Assembly: GCF_017874615.1 (NCBI RefSeq)
Contig: NZ_JAGIKV010000012.1
Location: 1 to 64,000 of the forward strand
From: Paenibacillus xylanexedens
GTDB lineage: Bacteria > Bacillota > Bacilli > Paenibacillales > Paenibacillaceae
Length of the DNA stretch: 64,000 nt
Direction of reading: 5' to 3'
A model generated the notes under the pieces. That model worked only from the letters and a program-made list of their open reading frames with translations. It had not been told where the DNA came from and did not search any database. Positions within the stretch are counted from its first letter, which is position 1. The number at the start of each line of letters is the position of its first letter. Below, piece after piece: positions 17,808 through 26,109 of this stretch. The translations under genes were made by a program, and so were the position numbers.

Positions 17808-19029
17808 TTGTATACAATTGTCCTTTCTTCGAACGAAATGCGTTCAAGGTCAGTCCGAGAGAAGCGAGTAGCATAATTGCACCAAAAATATACGGGAAGT
17901 TTATGTTTTTGTCAAACAATAGTCCTGCGATCAGCGGCCCAATCACCGTGCCGAGACTGGAAAATGTAGTATTCAGACCCGATGCATAACCTTGCCGATC
18001 TCCTGCATTTTTGGATATTAACGTGCTGACCGAAGGTCGTAAAAACGAATTAAAGGCAAAGAATAACGCAGAAGCGAACAACAGAAACACAAGGTTGACC
18101 TTAATCAACATTAACAATAAAGCTATGGGTGTGATTATCAAGGAGAGACGGATCAACTTAATTTCACCGATTCTCTGTACGAAACAATCCAAAAGCCAGA
18201 TCTGCACAACGATACCGATAATTGCACCTAAGGTAATAATGATGGAGATGGTTGCAGCGTCGAATCCATATTTTTGCTCTGCGAAAAGCGCGAATACTGT
18301 CTCATAACTCATGAGACCAAAGGTCATGACAAGCAACACAATCAAGTATTTGAAATAGGGGACTTTAAAAGAACTCCAGATTTTCTTGCCCAAGTGATCT
18401 CCTTTTTGAAGACGGATGGAGACCGTTCTTTTCTCGGGGGGAAGTGTCTCAGGCAATAGCAGCGTCATCAGGGCCGCAATCAGTCCCAGACCCGCTGCGA
18501 AGAAATAGGGCATGCGAATGCCCATCTCGGCGATGAGACCGCCCAGACCAGGTCCGAGAACCATCCCCAAATTCATAGCTGCGCCGAAATAGCCCATACC
18601 TTTTGCACGTGTCTCTGGCGTTGTAATATCGGCGACATATGCGAGGTTGGCAGGAACCATTAAACCGAGACTGATTCCACCGATAAACCGTGCGACATAG
18701 AGGAACGGCAATGAAGTCGACAGCGCAAATATGATATCTGAAATGACAGACAGAAACATACCCGCAATGATCAACTTTTTGCGTCCAAATCGATCAGACA
18801 GTTGTCCCCCGAGAGGTGAAAAGAAGAATTGAGCAGCACCGAAGGCTGCAACTAAAAATCCTGCTACTGTGCCTCCCGCATGAAAAAGCTTCAAATACTC
18901 CGGCAATATGGGGATGAGCATCCCTTGCCCCAATAAAGCGATAAACAGATTTAACATCAGAATGAACAGTGGAAAGCGAACTGATTTTGGTAATGTACTC
19001 ATGTACGTCATTAACCCCTTCATTAACAA
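17800..19029 (-). CDS. MFS drug/solute exporter (12-TM, NorA/TetA-like)
   Basis: A 409-aa, 12-TM major facilitator. The loop 2-3 signature GGQLSDRFGRKKLI and motif C region GPGLGGLIAE (TM5) mark a drug:H+ antiporter of the DHA1 group. The start is uncertain. TTG 19029 has AAAGG 8 nt upstream, while ATG codons at residues 3, 7 and 10 are alternatives with poorer spacing. The 5' end overlaps a perfect 15-bp dyad at 19023-19037 that could be the TetR operator. It is first gene of an operon with tetR. The substrate cannot be told from sequence. Confidence 0.9.
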   Translation of the reverse strand: MLMKGLMTYMSTLPKSVRFPLFILMLNLFIALLGQGMLIPILPEYLKLFHAGGTVAGFLVAAFGAAQFFFSPLGGQLSDRFGRKKLIIAGMFLSVISDIIFALSTSLPFLYVARFIGGISLGLMVPANLAYVADITTPETRAKGMGYFGAAMNLGMVLGPGLGGLIAEMGIRMPYFFAAGLGLIAALMTLLLPETLPPEKRTVSIRLQKGDHLGKKIWSSFKVPYFKYLIVLLVMTFGLMSYETVFALFAEQKYGFDAATISIIITLGAIIGIVVQIWLLDCFVQRIGEIKLIRLSLIITPIALLLMLIKVNLVFLLFASALFFAFNSFLRPSVSTLISKNAGDRQGYASGLNTTFSSLGTVIGPLIAGLLFDKNINFPYIFGAIMLLASLGLTLNAFRSKKGQLYTSE

Positions 19030-19070
19030 CTTGTTAACCTTTACATTGTGTAAACCATTTTAAATGATTT
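19023..19070. promoter_or_regulatory. Cluster of three dyads between MFS exporter and DUF3237 gene
   Basis: TTAACAACTTGTTAA (19023-19037), TTTACATTGTGTAAA (19040-19054) and AAACCATTT-T-AAATGATTT (19052-19070, one mismatch) lie end to end in the 110-bp divergent region. They are good candidates for operators of the TetR protein encoded downstream of the exporter and could also affect the divergent gene at 19140. Confidence 0.5.
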
Positions 19071-19139
19071 AAAGGAAATATGTAAATCTTTTTTTTAGTG
19101 AGTAGAGTTATAATTGAATTCATATGGAGGTGGGAACAC

Positions 19140-19559
19140 GTGAAATTAGAGGAATTGTTTACGGTACATGTGAACATTGAGAAATCATTTGATTTACAGA
19201 ATAGCGAAGATGATTCGGTTGTCATGATTACTTTTACAGGCAGCGTAACCGGAAAGTACTTTGAGGGAATTGTGCTGGGTGGAGGAGTGGATACGCAGAT
19301 TATCGGGAAGAATGGTGGTCCGCATACGCTATCGGCCAGATACATGCTCCAAGGAACCGACAACTCAGGGCATTCCTGCAAAATTTATATCGAAAATAAC
19401 GGAAATATTGATAAAACGCTGAAAACTGCTTTATTTCGTACTTCTCCCAAAATGATTACAGACAGCAAAGCCTTATCCTTCTTGAACCGTGAGACACTTA
19501 TTGGAGAAGGTCATCCGACGGAGTCAGGGATAGATATAAAAATATATAGGGCGCTATGA
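19140..19559 (+). CDS. DUF3237 family protein
   Basis: A 139-aa cytoplasmic protein matching the DUF3237 pattern by eye: a beta-rich small barrel with GKYFEGIVLGGGVDTQ and RYMLQGTDNSGHSCKIYIENNG. The family function is not established. The start is GTG 19140 with GGAGGTG at 19127-19133 and 7-nt spacing; the frame opens upstream at 19098 but without an SD. It is divergent from the MFS/TetR operon and ends in a terminator at 19629, so it is transcribed alone. Confidence 0.75.
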   Translation: MKLEELFTVHVNIEKSFDLQNSEDDSVVMITFTGSVTGKYFEGIVLGGGVDTQIIGKNGGPHTLSARYMLQGTDNSGHSCKIYIENNGNIDKTLKTALFRTSPKMITDSKALSFLNRETLIGEGHPTESGIDIKIYRAL

Positions 19560-19628
19560 TAATGCGAGACATGTGATAACTATTTTGTTCATGTGTCTCG
19601 GAGCAAGATAGCCTGTTATGCTGATTCG

Positions 19629-19653
19629 GAGTCGCTAAGGAGCGGCTCTTTTT
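19629..19653 (+). terminator. Rho-independent terminator after DUF3237 gene
   Basis: GAGTCGCT (19629-19636) pairs with AGCGGCTC (19641-19648) with one G-T pair, followed by five T. The same GTCGCT/AGCGGC core recurs at 59591 and 60503. Confidence 0.85.
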
Positions 19654-19691
19654 GTTGTATGAGACTTTACGTCAATATTTATATGTACTCT

Positions 19692-19708
19692 TTTACAATG
19701 AATTAACA
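19692..19708 (+). promoter_or_regulatory. PhoP-box-like direct repeat
   Basis: TTTACA-N5-TTAACA is the direct-repeat form (TTNACA every 11 bp) recognised by PhoP in Bacillus. It lies about 90 bp before the start of a phosphatase gene, which supports a phosphate-starvation role. Only one pair is clear, whereas strong sites have two. Confidence 0.5.
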
Positions 19709-19799
19709 TAGGATGGATACGGCGCAGACACTTCACACCTATAGTATGATGAGCGAAAACAAACCAATATCAGGCGAAATAAGGAGAAAACTATTCATT

Positions 19800-21383
19800 A
19801 TGATGATCAAAAAAATCGGGATTTCAGTAGCATCACTCGCCATCTTAACGTCTGTAAGTGTATTTGACGCATATGGTGCAGGCTCCAAACGCATGATCGA
19901 AGTTTCTGAACAATCGGCTAATGTGGTTGTGAACGGTCAAAGGGTGGAAGGCGAATCATTTCTCTATAATGGGGTTACTTATGTACCTGCAAGAGCGATT
20001 GGTGAAGCCTTGGGGCAAGAGGTAGACTGGGATAACAACACCCAATCGGTGTTTGTTGGACAAAAAATGGATGATCAGCAGCAGGGATACCGCGGTACCA
20101 AAACACCATATCCTTTTAAGGAAACAAGTTATACAAAAGCTCCTAGTGGATATGAACCCATATTTATTAACTACATAGGGAGACATGGTTCCAGACATCT
20201 ATCTAGTTCCAAGTACGACAAGACGTTATTTGAACTGCTCAACATCGCTGAAAAGGACGGGCAGATCACTAATCTGGGCAAAGAGCTGAAGAAGGAAATT
20301 GGCAATCTGATGAAGGTTGAAAAAGATCATTATGGATTGTTATCCACTACGGGTGGAGAAGAACTGAAAGGAATAGGGGCCAGAGTTGGGCAGAATTTCA
20401 AAGAACTATTTACATCGGATAAAAAAGTGATTGCACAGGCCACCTTCAAAGATCGAACGCCTCAGAGCAGAGATCAGTTTATTGACGGGTTAAAGGAAAG
20501 CTTGGGAGATAACAAGGTAGACATTCTGGCTTCGGCCTTTGAAGAAGGGAAAGACCCCTATCTACGGCCCTACGACTTGGCTACGAAGTATAACGAGTAT
20601 GTAGAAGATGGAGACTGGGTTAAGTTATACGAGGATTATGTCACACAGAGCACTGGAACGCGTTATGCAAAAGAGGTCCTTCTGCAATTTTTCTCTGAAG
20701 ACTTCTATCAACGGCTGAACGCTGGAGAGTTTGAATTGAAAGATGAGAAGGGAAAAGTGAAGCTCAGCAACCCAACCGAGGCTACTTCTAATTTATACGA
20801 ACTATACATCATATCTTCGAATATTAAAGGAGAAGGTGACTTCGAATTCGGGCGGTATTTCACGGCTAATCAGTTGAAATGGTACGAGAGCATTGACAAT
20901 ATCAATGATTTCTATGAAAAAGGTCCATCTTTAACGTCAACGGATCTGCCGCAGAATATCATTGCACCTCTGGTCAAAGAGTTGATCGTGTCTACCGAAC
21001 AGTCCATTCAGCAGAAAGACACGGCTGGTATATTTCGTTTTGCTCACGCAGAAACCATCATTCCACTATCTTCATTCCTGGATATCGCCGGAGCTAATGT
21101 GAGTATCGACAAACCGCAGGACGTGACCCAAAACTGGAATGGCTCGGTTATCTCACCAATGGGAGCAAATATTCAATGGATTCTGTATTCCAATGGTAAG
21201 GATGTTCTCGTGAAAATGCTTAGAAATGAAGAAGAGATCGCGTTCCCGATCGAAACAAGGACCTATCCGTACTATAAATGGGAAGATGTGAAGACATATT
21301 ACGAAAACAAACTGCAGAAGGTAGGCGTAAGCTTGGACAGCAGTTTGGAAGACAACATTGAGCTTTTACAGAAGAAATTCTAA
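19800..21383 (+). CDS. Secreted histidine-clade phosphatase (MINPP-like phytase) with N-terminal stalk domain
   Basis: A 527-aa protein. The signal peptide MMIKKIGISVASLAILTSVS is followed by a copper-amine-oxidase N-like domain (~residues 30-85: VVNGQRVEGESFLYNGVTYVPARAIGEALG), common on Paenibacillus surface proteins. Then comes a clade-2 histidine phosphatase with RHGSRH (128-133) and HAE (416-418). The HAE form is that of multiple inositol polyphosphate phosphatases rather than the HD of classical acid phytases. ATG 19800 is chosen because the signal peptide starts there and AAGGAG lies 13 nt upstream; the frame extends to 19713. Predicted role: extracellular release of phosphate from inositol phosphates, in line with the PhoP-like box. 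Confidence 0.82.
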   Translation: MMIKKIGISVASLAILTSVSVFDAYGAGSKRMIEVSEQSANVVVNGQRVEGESFLYNGVTYVPARAIGEALGQEVDWDNNTQSVFVGQKMDDQQQGYRGTKTPYPFKETSYTKAPSGYEPIFINYIGRHGSRHLSSSKYDKTLFELLNIAEKDGQITNLGKELKKEIGNLMKVEKDHYGLLSTTGGEELKGIGARVGQNFKELFTSDKKVIAQATFKDRTPQSRDQFIDGLKESLGDNKVDILASAFEEGKDPYLRPYDLATKYNEYVEDGDWVKLYEDYVTQSTGTRYAKEVLLQFFSEDFYQRLNAGEFELKDEKGKVKLSNPTEATSNLYELYIISSNIKGEGDFEFGRYFTANQLKWYESIDNINDFYEKGPSLTSTDLPQNIIAPLVKELIVSTEQSIQQKDTAGIFRFAHAETIIPLSSFLDIAGANVSIDKPQDVTQNWNGSVISPMGANIQWILYSNGKDVLVKMLRNEEEIAFPIETRTYPYYKWEDVKTYYENKLQKVGVSLDSSLEDNIELLQKKF

Positions 21384-21426
21384 TCGGTGAAACGATATGC
21401 ATTTTATATGAAAATAAAGACGAAGA

Positions 21427-21468
21427 TGAAGAAAGCAACTCCTCTCCATGGGGCTGCTTTCTTTTTTT
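21427..21468 (+). terminator. Rho-independent terminator after phosphatase gene
   Basis: AAGAAAGCA (21429-21437) pairs with TGCTTTCTT (21455-21463), followed by a T-run. Confidence 0.8.
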
Positions 21469-21568
21469 GCATTTTGAATGAAATGGACCAGTAAAAAAAT
21501 CCTAAAACAAAATGTGACCAAATGCCGTCCGTAAGAGTGTTAGAGGTATAAAGGAGGGCATAACAACC

Positions 21569-22060
21569 ATGCAGCGATCAGTGCCCCAGCTGGGCGATCA
21601 TGTGATGAAAGTCTATGAGACATACGCGGATACGCTGTTCCGGATTGCCATGGTGCACCTCGGCAGACGAGAAGACGCGGAGGAAGCCACTCAGGATACC
21701 TTCATCAAACTAATAGAAAAAGCCCCTACGTTCAACGATGCGGAGCATCAAAAAGCATGGTTGATTCGGGTCATCACCAATCATTGCAAATCCTTATTAG
21801 GCAGAGGCTGGCGCAAACGGGAGGTCAAGCTGGAGGGAGTCGATCCTCTTACAACAGATAACCCTGAAGATCACGCGCTGATCGAACTTGTGCTGTCATT
21901 GCCCGTCAAGTATAGATCGGTGGTTCATCTGTATTATTACGAAGATTATCCGATCCGAGAAATCAGCGAGATCCTGGAGATTAGCGAATCAGCAGTGAAA
22001 ATGAGATTGAAACGAGGAAGACAGCTGTTAAAACTGGAGCTGGAAGGAGAGGAACTGTAA
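21569..22060 (+). CDS. ECF-type RNA polymerase sigma factor
   Basis: A 163-aa sigma factor. Region 2 includes YADTLFRIAMVHLGRREDAEEATQDTFIKL (residues ~18-47) and region 4 includes YRSVVHLYYYEDYPIREISEILEISESAVKMRLKRGR (~111-148); region 3 is absent, as in ECF factors. AAAGGAGG lies 10 nt before ATG 21569. The stop codon overlaps the start of the next gene by 1 nt (TAATG), the usual arrangement with a cognate anti-sigma factor. Confidence 0.94.
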   Translation: MQRSVPQLGDHVMKVYETYADTLFRIAMVHLGRREDAEEATQDTFIKLIEKAPTFNDAEHQKAWLIRVITNHCKSLLGRGWRKREVKLEGVDPLTTDNPEDHALIELVLSLPVKYRSVVHLYYYEDYPIREISEILEISESAVKMRLKRGRQLLKLELEGEEL

Positions 22061-23034
22061 TGAACGAAGAACAATTCAAACAAAACTACAAGAAAGCGGT
22101 GGATCATATGAAAACAAACGAACAAATGAAAAAACGGGTAGAGCAATCCTTAAACACGCAACATCAGGGACCAAAACGTCAACGTAAACCACTATACATT
22201 GCAGCAAGTGTTGTTATCGCTGCCAGCATTGGATTGGCTGCGCCAAGTGTATGGCAACAATTCAATGGGCCAGCCGCACCAACACCACAGGTGGCAGCGG
22301 TGACTCCAGGCGCGTCGGTTGACCCGATCGTGATTCCGAAGATGGAGTTGCCGAGTTCACAGGGCAAAGGCGCGATGGCTGATATGATGCAACTGGTTGT
22401 ATATGGAGGAAACGTATATACACAATCCCCAACTTTGCTTGAAGGCGCAAATGCACTCAACCTGCGGGGTGAAAAGCTTGGTACTACAACTGGTGGCATC
22501 AATGAGCTGAGCGGCCAGGATAAATATACGGAGCTTGCTTCCAACATTGGCGAAGCAGACATCTATGCTGTTAATGGCTACGACAAGGATTTCCGCATCA
22601 TGTCTTACACCGAGATCGATGGTCAGGTGTATGCTCAGCTATTCGACAAGAACAACGGGATCACCATCGGTACTGGTGCCGACCTGATCGGCAAGCTTCA
22701 TCTCGAAGGCAACATCGCCTCGGCGCAATGGGAGACGTTCGACAGCTGGAATAATGGATTGCAGCAGCTTCAACCGTTAGCAGCAACGGACGGATCGCTG
22801 GATAGCTTTATCTCATCGCTAAATGCTGCCAAACCGATCGCAACGAGCCCGGAGTTGGAAGAGAACCTCTACGGCAAGGAAGATCGCAAGATCATCTATC
22901 TCACGCTGGAAGACAAAACGCAGGTCCCACTGGTTCTGTTTGGTGAAGGTCTGGTTCGTTACGGTAATGTTCCAGTATTCCTGGAAGTGGAGAAAGGCGC
23001 GTTCCAATCATTCTGGAACAGCTTGGGCGAGTAA
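22060..23034 (+). CDS. Membrane-anchored anti-sigma factor
   Basis: A 324-aa protein. An N-terminal cytoplasmic segment of ~45 residues rich in Lys/Gln/Glu, which should bind the sigma factor, is followed by one TM helix (YIAASVVIAASIGLAAPSVW, ~46-66), a Pro/Ala-rich linker and a ~230-residue extracellular domain. It shows no HXXXCXXC zinc motif, so it is not a ZAS-type anti-sigma. The overlap with the sigma gene implies coupled translation. The signal sensed is unknown. Confidence 0.85.
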   Translation: MNEEQFKQNYKKAVDHMKTNEQMKKRVEQSLNTQHQGPKRQRKPLYIAASVVIAASIGLAAPSVWQQFNGPAAPTPQVAAVTPGASVDPIVIPKMELPSSQGKGAMADMMQLVVYGGNVYTQSPTLLEGANALNLRGEKLGTTTGGINELSGQDKYTELASNIGEADIYAVNGYDKDFRIMSYTEIDGQVYAQLFDKNNGITIGTGADLIGKLHLEGNIASAQWETFDSWNNGLQQLQPLAATDGSLDSFISSLNAAKPIATSPELEENLYGKEDRKIIYLTLEDKTQVPLVLFGEGLVRYGNVPVFLEVEKGAFQSFWNSLGE

Positions 23035-23066
23035 GGCGAAGACAGCCATATGGCTTAACCAAGAAG

Positions 23067-23105
23067 AGCGAACAGGGCACACAAGTGCTTTGTTCGCTTT
23101 TTTAA
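23067..23105 (+). terminator. Rho-independent terminator after anti-sigma gene
   Basis: AGCGAACA (23067-23074) pairs with TGTTCGCT (23091-23098), with inner GCAC/GTGC, then six T. Confidence 0.88.
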
Positions 23106-23122
23106 TTATCGGTGAGATTAGA

Positions 23123-23272
23123 TTAATTAGAATTTTTGTAATACACCAAATGATCGGTCCATTCATTATTTTCGTATACTCCAAATATATAAACCGCATC
23201 TGTACGCGCTAACTCCTGGTGTCGATCTACCAGATCATGAAACCAATCCAGTGTACATTCACTCATATCCAT
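23123..23272 (-). CDS. Possible small protein or gene remnant (49 aa)
   Basis: A 49-aa frame starting MDMSECTLDWFHDLVDRHQE and ending VYYKNSN, with AAAGGG 3 nt before the ATG. Composition is protein-like (rich in D, E, W, Y). The frame is also open upstream of the ATG through the 3' end of the LysR gene, so it could be the C-terminal end of a decayed gene rather than a stand-alone small protein. No family recognised. Confidence 0.3.
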   Translation of the reverse strand: MDMSECTLDWFHDLVDRHQELARTDAVYIFGVYENNEWTDHLVYYKNSN

Positions 23273-23330
23273 TTTCCCTTTATCATGGCGGTGTTGGGAG
23301 GGATGACGGTTTTCTGGATTGAATTTATGC

Positions 23331-24206
23331 TCATGGCATAGCGCTGAAATAGTCCATAACCACGCTGCGAAACTCTAAAGCGGCTTTTGAAATATATCTG
23401 TTTTTGTGCGAAAGTAGAGCGATTTCCCGAACGAGTTGGTGCTCCTCTACCTGAAGATATCTAATGCGCTCGTGCGGGTTTCTGGCTGTGCTAGGTATAA
23501 AAGCGAGACCGATCTCCGCCTCCACAAGGGCTGTTAATCTTGCAGGCTCATCCCCTTCATATACATACTTCGGTAGGAAACCAGCGGATTGACATACGGA
23601 ATCTACCATATCACGAACCCCATACCCTTGCTTCACCCCAACAAACCACTCGTCCTTAAGCTCGGTTAATTGAATGCTGCTTCGGTCTGCATATCGATGA
23701 CCCATAGGAACAGCGACTACAATCGGATCGTCATATAGTATCTGACATTCGATATCGTCACCTTCAATCGGAGGGGAGGAGAGACAAAAGTCCACCTCGC
23801 CCCGATGTAGAAGTCTGGACATGTTTTCTAACGAAACCATTTGCACATGGAACTGAATATCCGGCTTGTTTTTCCGGAATTCCCGCAGTATACCTGGCAA
23901 TGTGCTTGCCGTAGTCACGGCCAATTGCAGTGTACCTTGATCCGGGTTGGAGAGGTCAGCGATTTCCCGCTTTCCTTGTTCCAATTCGAATAAGGCTTTT
24001 TCAGATCGCTGAAGAAATGTTCTTCCAAAGTCGTTTAGTCTCAGCTTTCTCCCGATTCGATCAAATAAAGGGACTCCCAAGTCGTCCTCTAATCGTTGTA
24101 TCGTTTTGCTCAGGGAGGATTGCGTGACATGCAGCTTTCCCGCAGCTTCCGTAACATGTTCGCATCGGGCCACTGTCAGGAAATATTTTAGTTGAAGAAG
24201 TTCCAT
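23331..24206 (-). CDS. LysR family transcriptional regulator
   Basis: A 291-aa regulator. The N-terminal winged HTH (LKYFLTVARCEHVTEAAGKLHVTQSSLSKTIQRLEDDLG) is followed by a periplasmic-binding-like effector domain (~residues 90-290). ATG 24206 is chosen because AAGGA lies 9 nt upstream; the in-frame ATG at 24215 would overlap that SD. It is divergent from the MFS exporter at 24316 and is its probable activator. Confidence 0.93.
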   Translation of the reverse strand: MELLQLKYFLTVARCEHVTEAAGKLHVTQSSLSKTIQRLEDDLGVPLFDRIGRKLRLNDFGRTFLQRSEKALFELEQGKREIADLSNPDQGTLQLAVTTASTLPGILREFRKNKPDIQFHVQMVSLENMSRLLHRGEVDFCLSSPPIEGDDIECQILYDDPIVVAVPMGHRYADRSSIQLTELKDEWFVGVKQGYGVRDMVDSVCQSAGFLPKYVYEGDEPARLTALVEAEIGLAFIPSTARNPHERIRYLQVEEHQLVREIALLSHKNRYISKAALEFRSVVMDYFSAMP

Positions 24207-24315
24207 TTGCACCATTCCTTCATTCCTTCTAGTTCATCAAATCATAACATATAATGCGTTGGAATAAATGAATACGTTCAAGTAAGATAACAGCAGAAGA
24301 GAGAGAGGTGCACCA

Positions 24316-25710
24316 ATGAACGTTCGAAATAAAGGATTGATGTTAGCTGTTGGACTCGGAATTATGTTGAATCCGTTGAATTCCTCCATGATATCGGTGG
24401 CAATCTCCAGGTTACAACAAGTGTATCAACTTAATTTTACAGCCGTTTCGTGGATTATTTTATCATTTTACATTGCCAGTGCTGTCGCTCAACCCGTCAT
24501 GGGCAAGTGTAGTGATTTGTTTGGCCGCAGGAAGATTTTCCTCATGGGTCTTGTTATTGTTTTTGTATCGTCCATGCTAGCTCCGTGGTCTCCCAGTTTT
24601 TCGTGGCTCATCGTATTCCGGATTGTTCAATCAATTGGCACAAGCATGATGGTGGCCGTAGGAATGGCGATTGTCAGAATGAACGTGACTGAAAAACAAG
24701 CCTCCGCCTTGTCCACCTTGGCTATATTCCTTTCTGGAGCGGCTGCAATTGGACCTTTTATTGGTGGAGTATTGATTCATTGGTGGGACTGGCAAAGCAT
24801 ATTCTTCGTTAATATTCCGTTTGTCATGGCAAGCTTTTGGTTCGCCTGGAAAACCATCCCGAAGGACGAGCAATCTCCGTCTATCTCTGGTCACATGTCC
24901 ATTCGGCAATGGCTTGCGTTAATTGACGCACCAGGTATCCTGATGTTTACGGTAGCTTTGGTGACTCTACTCATCGGTTTACTTTCAGTAAATTCCACAG
25001 GAGATATTTCAACATGGCATCTGCTGACAGGGGGGATCGGGTTAATTGCACTCGTCATGTTCATCCGACATGAATTAAAAGCAGCCACGCCTTTTATCCC
25101 TCTGCGAACGTTTGCCTCATATCCGGAGATGACTTGGGTGAATGTGCAATACATGCTGGTGAACATCCTGTTTTACGCACTTTTTTTTGGAGTTCCTACG
25201 TATTTGAAGCAGGTACGTCATCTCAACGAAGTTCATACAGGAATGAGCATGCTAGCTTTGGGGTTATGTTCAGTCATTATTGCTCCGATCGCAGGACGCT
25301 GGATTGACAGATCGGGATCACGGCCAGCTCTGATCGTATCCGCTTCTTTAATGACATTTGGATCTATATTGATCGTTGTTATGAATGAAACTTCTCCAAT
25401 CTTCATAATCATTGTTGCCTTAGCTTTATTTGGCATAAGTAACGGCCTAAACGCGGTCGGTATGCAAGCAGCACTGTTTAAAAGCACACCGAAAGAAATG
25501 ATTGGAGTCGCATCGGGTATTTTTAATACATCACGCTATCTGGGGACCATTTTATCGTCGTTATTGATTGGAATTGTTATGGGGGATACATTCAATGTGA
25601 CAGGATTTCAGATGCTTGGAATCATCCTTACGGTATTAGCTGCATCACTGATCATCATGAGCATACGTCGCGAGGCAGGTTTGGTGAGTCCGGAGCAAGT
25701 AAGCAAGTAA
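24316..25710 (+). CDS. MFS exporter, DHA2 (14-TM, EmrB/QacA-like)
   Basis: A 464-aa protein with about 14 TM segments. Features are the loop motif GKCSDLFGRRKIF, the early NSSMISVAISRLQQVYQL segment of EmrB/QacA-type transporters, and GPFIGGVLIHWWDWQSIFFVNIP (motif C and the following signature). It probably exports a toxic compound by proton antiport. It is divergent from the LysR gene; a terminator follows. Confidence 0.92.
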   Translation: MNVRNKGLMLAVGLGIMLNPLNSSMISVAISRLQQVYQLNFTAVSWIILSFYIASAVAQPVMGKCSDLFGRRKIFLMGLVIVFVSSMLAPWSPSFSWLIVFRIVQSIGTSMMVAVGMAIVRMNVTEKQASALSTLAIFLSGAAAIGPFIGGVLIHWWDWQSIFFVNIPFVMASFWFAWKTIPKDEQSPSISGHMSIRQWLALIDAPGILMFTVALVTLLIGLLSVNSTGDISTWHLLTGGIGLIALVMFIRHELKAATPFIPLRTFASYPEMTWVNVQYMLVNILFYALFFGVPTYLKQVRHLNEVHTGMSMLALGLCSVIIAPIAGRWIDRSGSRPALIVSASLMTFGSILIVVMNETSPIFIIIVALALFGISNGLNAVGMQAALFKSTPKEMIGVASGIFNTSRYLGTILSSLLIGIVMGDTFNVTGFQMLGIILTVLAASLIIMSIRREAGLVSPEQVSK

Positions 25711-25740
25711 AATAGAGAATCTGCCGTGCAATAACACGTT

Positions 25741-25779
25741 TACACCCAATGAATCAATAGCTCCATTGGGTGTATTTTT
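25741..25779 (+). terminator. Rho-independent terminator after MFS gene
   Basis: TACACCCAATG (25741-25751) pairs perfectly with CATTGGGTGTA (25764-25774), followed by five T. Confidence 0.92.
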
Positions 25780-25849
25780 GGTTTTTCACCAAGTTGTCAG
25801 AAAGAGTTGATCCTTTCTTGAACGTTTAGGGTAGAAGCCGTGTCTTTGA

Positions 25850-25877
25850 TTGAATTAGGTAAAAATAAAGATATAAT
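25850..25877 (+). promoter_or_regulatory. Putative SigA promoter of the cyd operon
   Basis: A -35 TTGAAT (25850-25855) and a perfect -10 TATAAT (25872-25877) are 16 bp apart. A start near 25884 would give a leader of about 225 nt before cydA, similar to the long cyd leader of Bacillus subtilis. Confidence 0.5.
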
Positions 25878-25915
25878 AATTTTGATTAATAGGCTTGGTT
25901 AGTACATTAAGTGCA

Positions 25916-26065
25916 TCAATATCAGATTTTAATAGGCATCCAATGATTGTTATTATCGGGGGCCTACAGGAGTAAACGCATTATAGGTGTGGCAAGATAT
26001 CGTCATACCTAACTTTGTGAAATTTTTCGCAACTCTGCATTGAGCTTGGCCAAATCTGATATTGA
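25916..26065. repeat. 14-bp inverted repeat flanking 122 bp of cyd leader
   Basis: TCAATATCAGATTT at 25916-25929 is the exact reverse complement of AAATCTGATATTGA at 26052-26065. The enclosed segment contains the Rex-like operator. It may be the base stem of a leader RNA or the ends of a small inserted element; no target-site duplication was seen. Confidence 0.6.
26015..26032. promoter_or_regulatory. Rex (redox) operator
   Basis: TTGTGAA-ATTT-TTCGCAA matches the Rex consensus TTGTGAA-N4-TTCACAA at all but one fixed position. Rex represses cyd and fermentation genes until NADH rises at low oxygen. The site lies 78 bp before the cydA start codon and downstream of the putative promoter, where a bound protein would block elongation. 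Confidence 0.75.
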
Positions 26066-26109
26066 ATGTTTCTAAATTGAACAGAGTTTGAAAGGAGGCA
26101 ACACAAAGA

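Noticed and set aside
21484..21545. Possible ECF autoregulatory promoter before the sigma gene
   Set aside because: TGTGACC and CGTCCGT are present but too close together for a -35/-10 pair, and no other convincing spacing was found.
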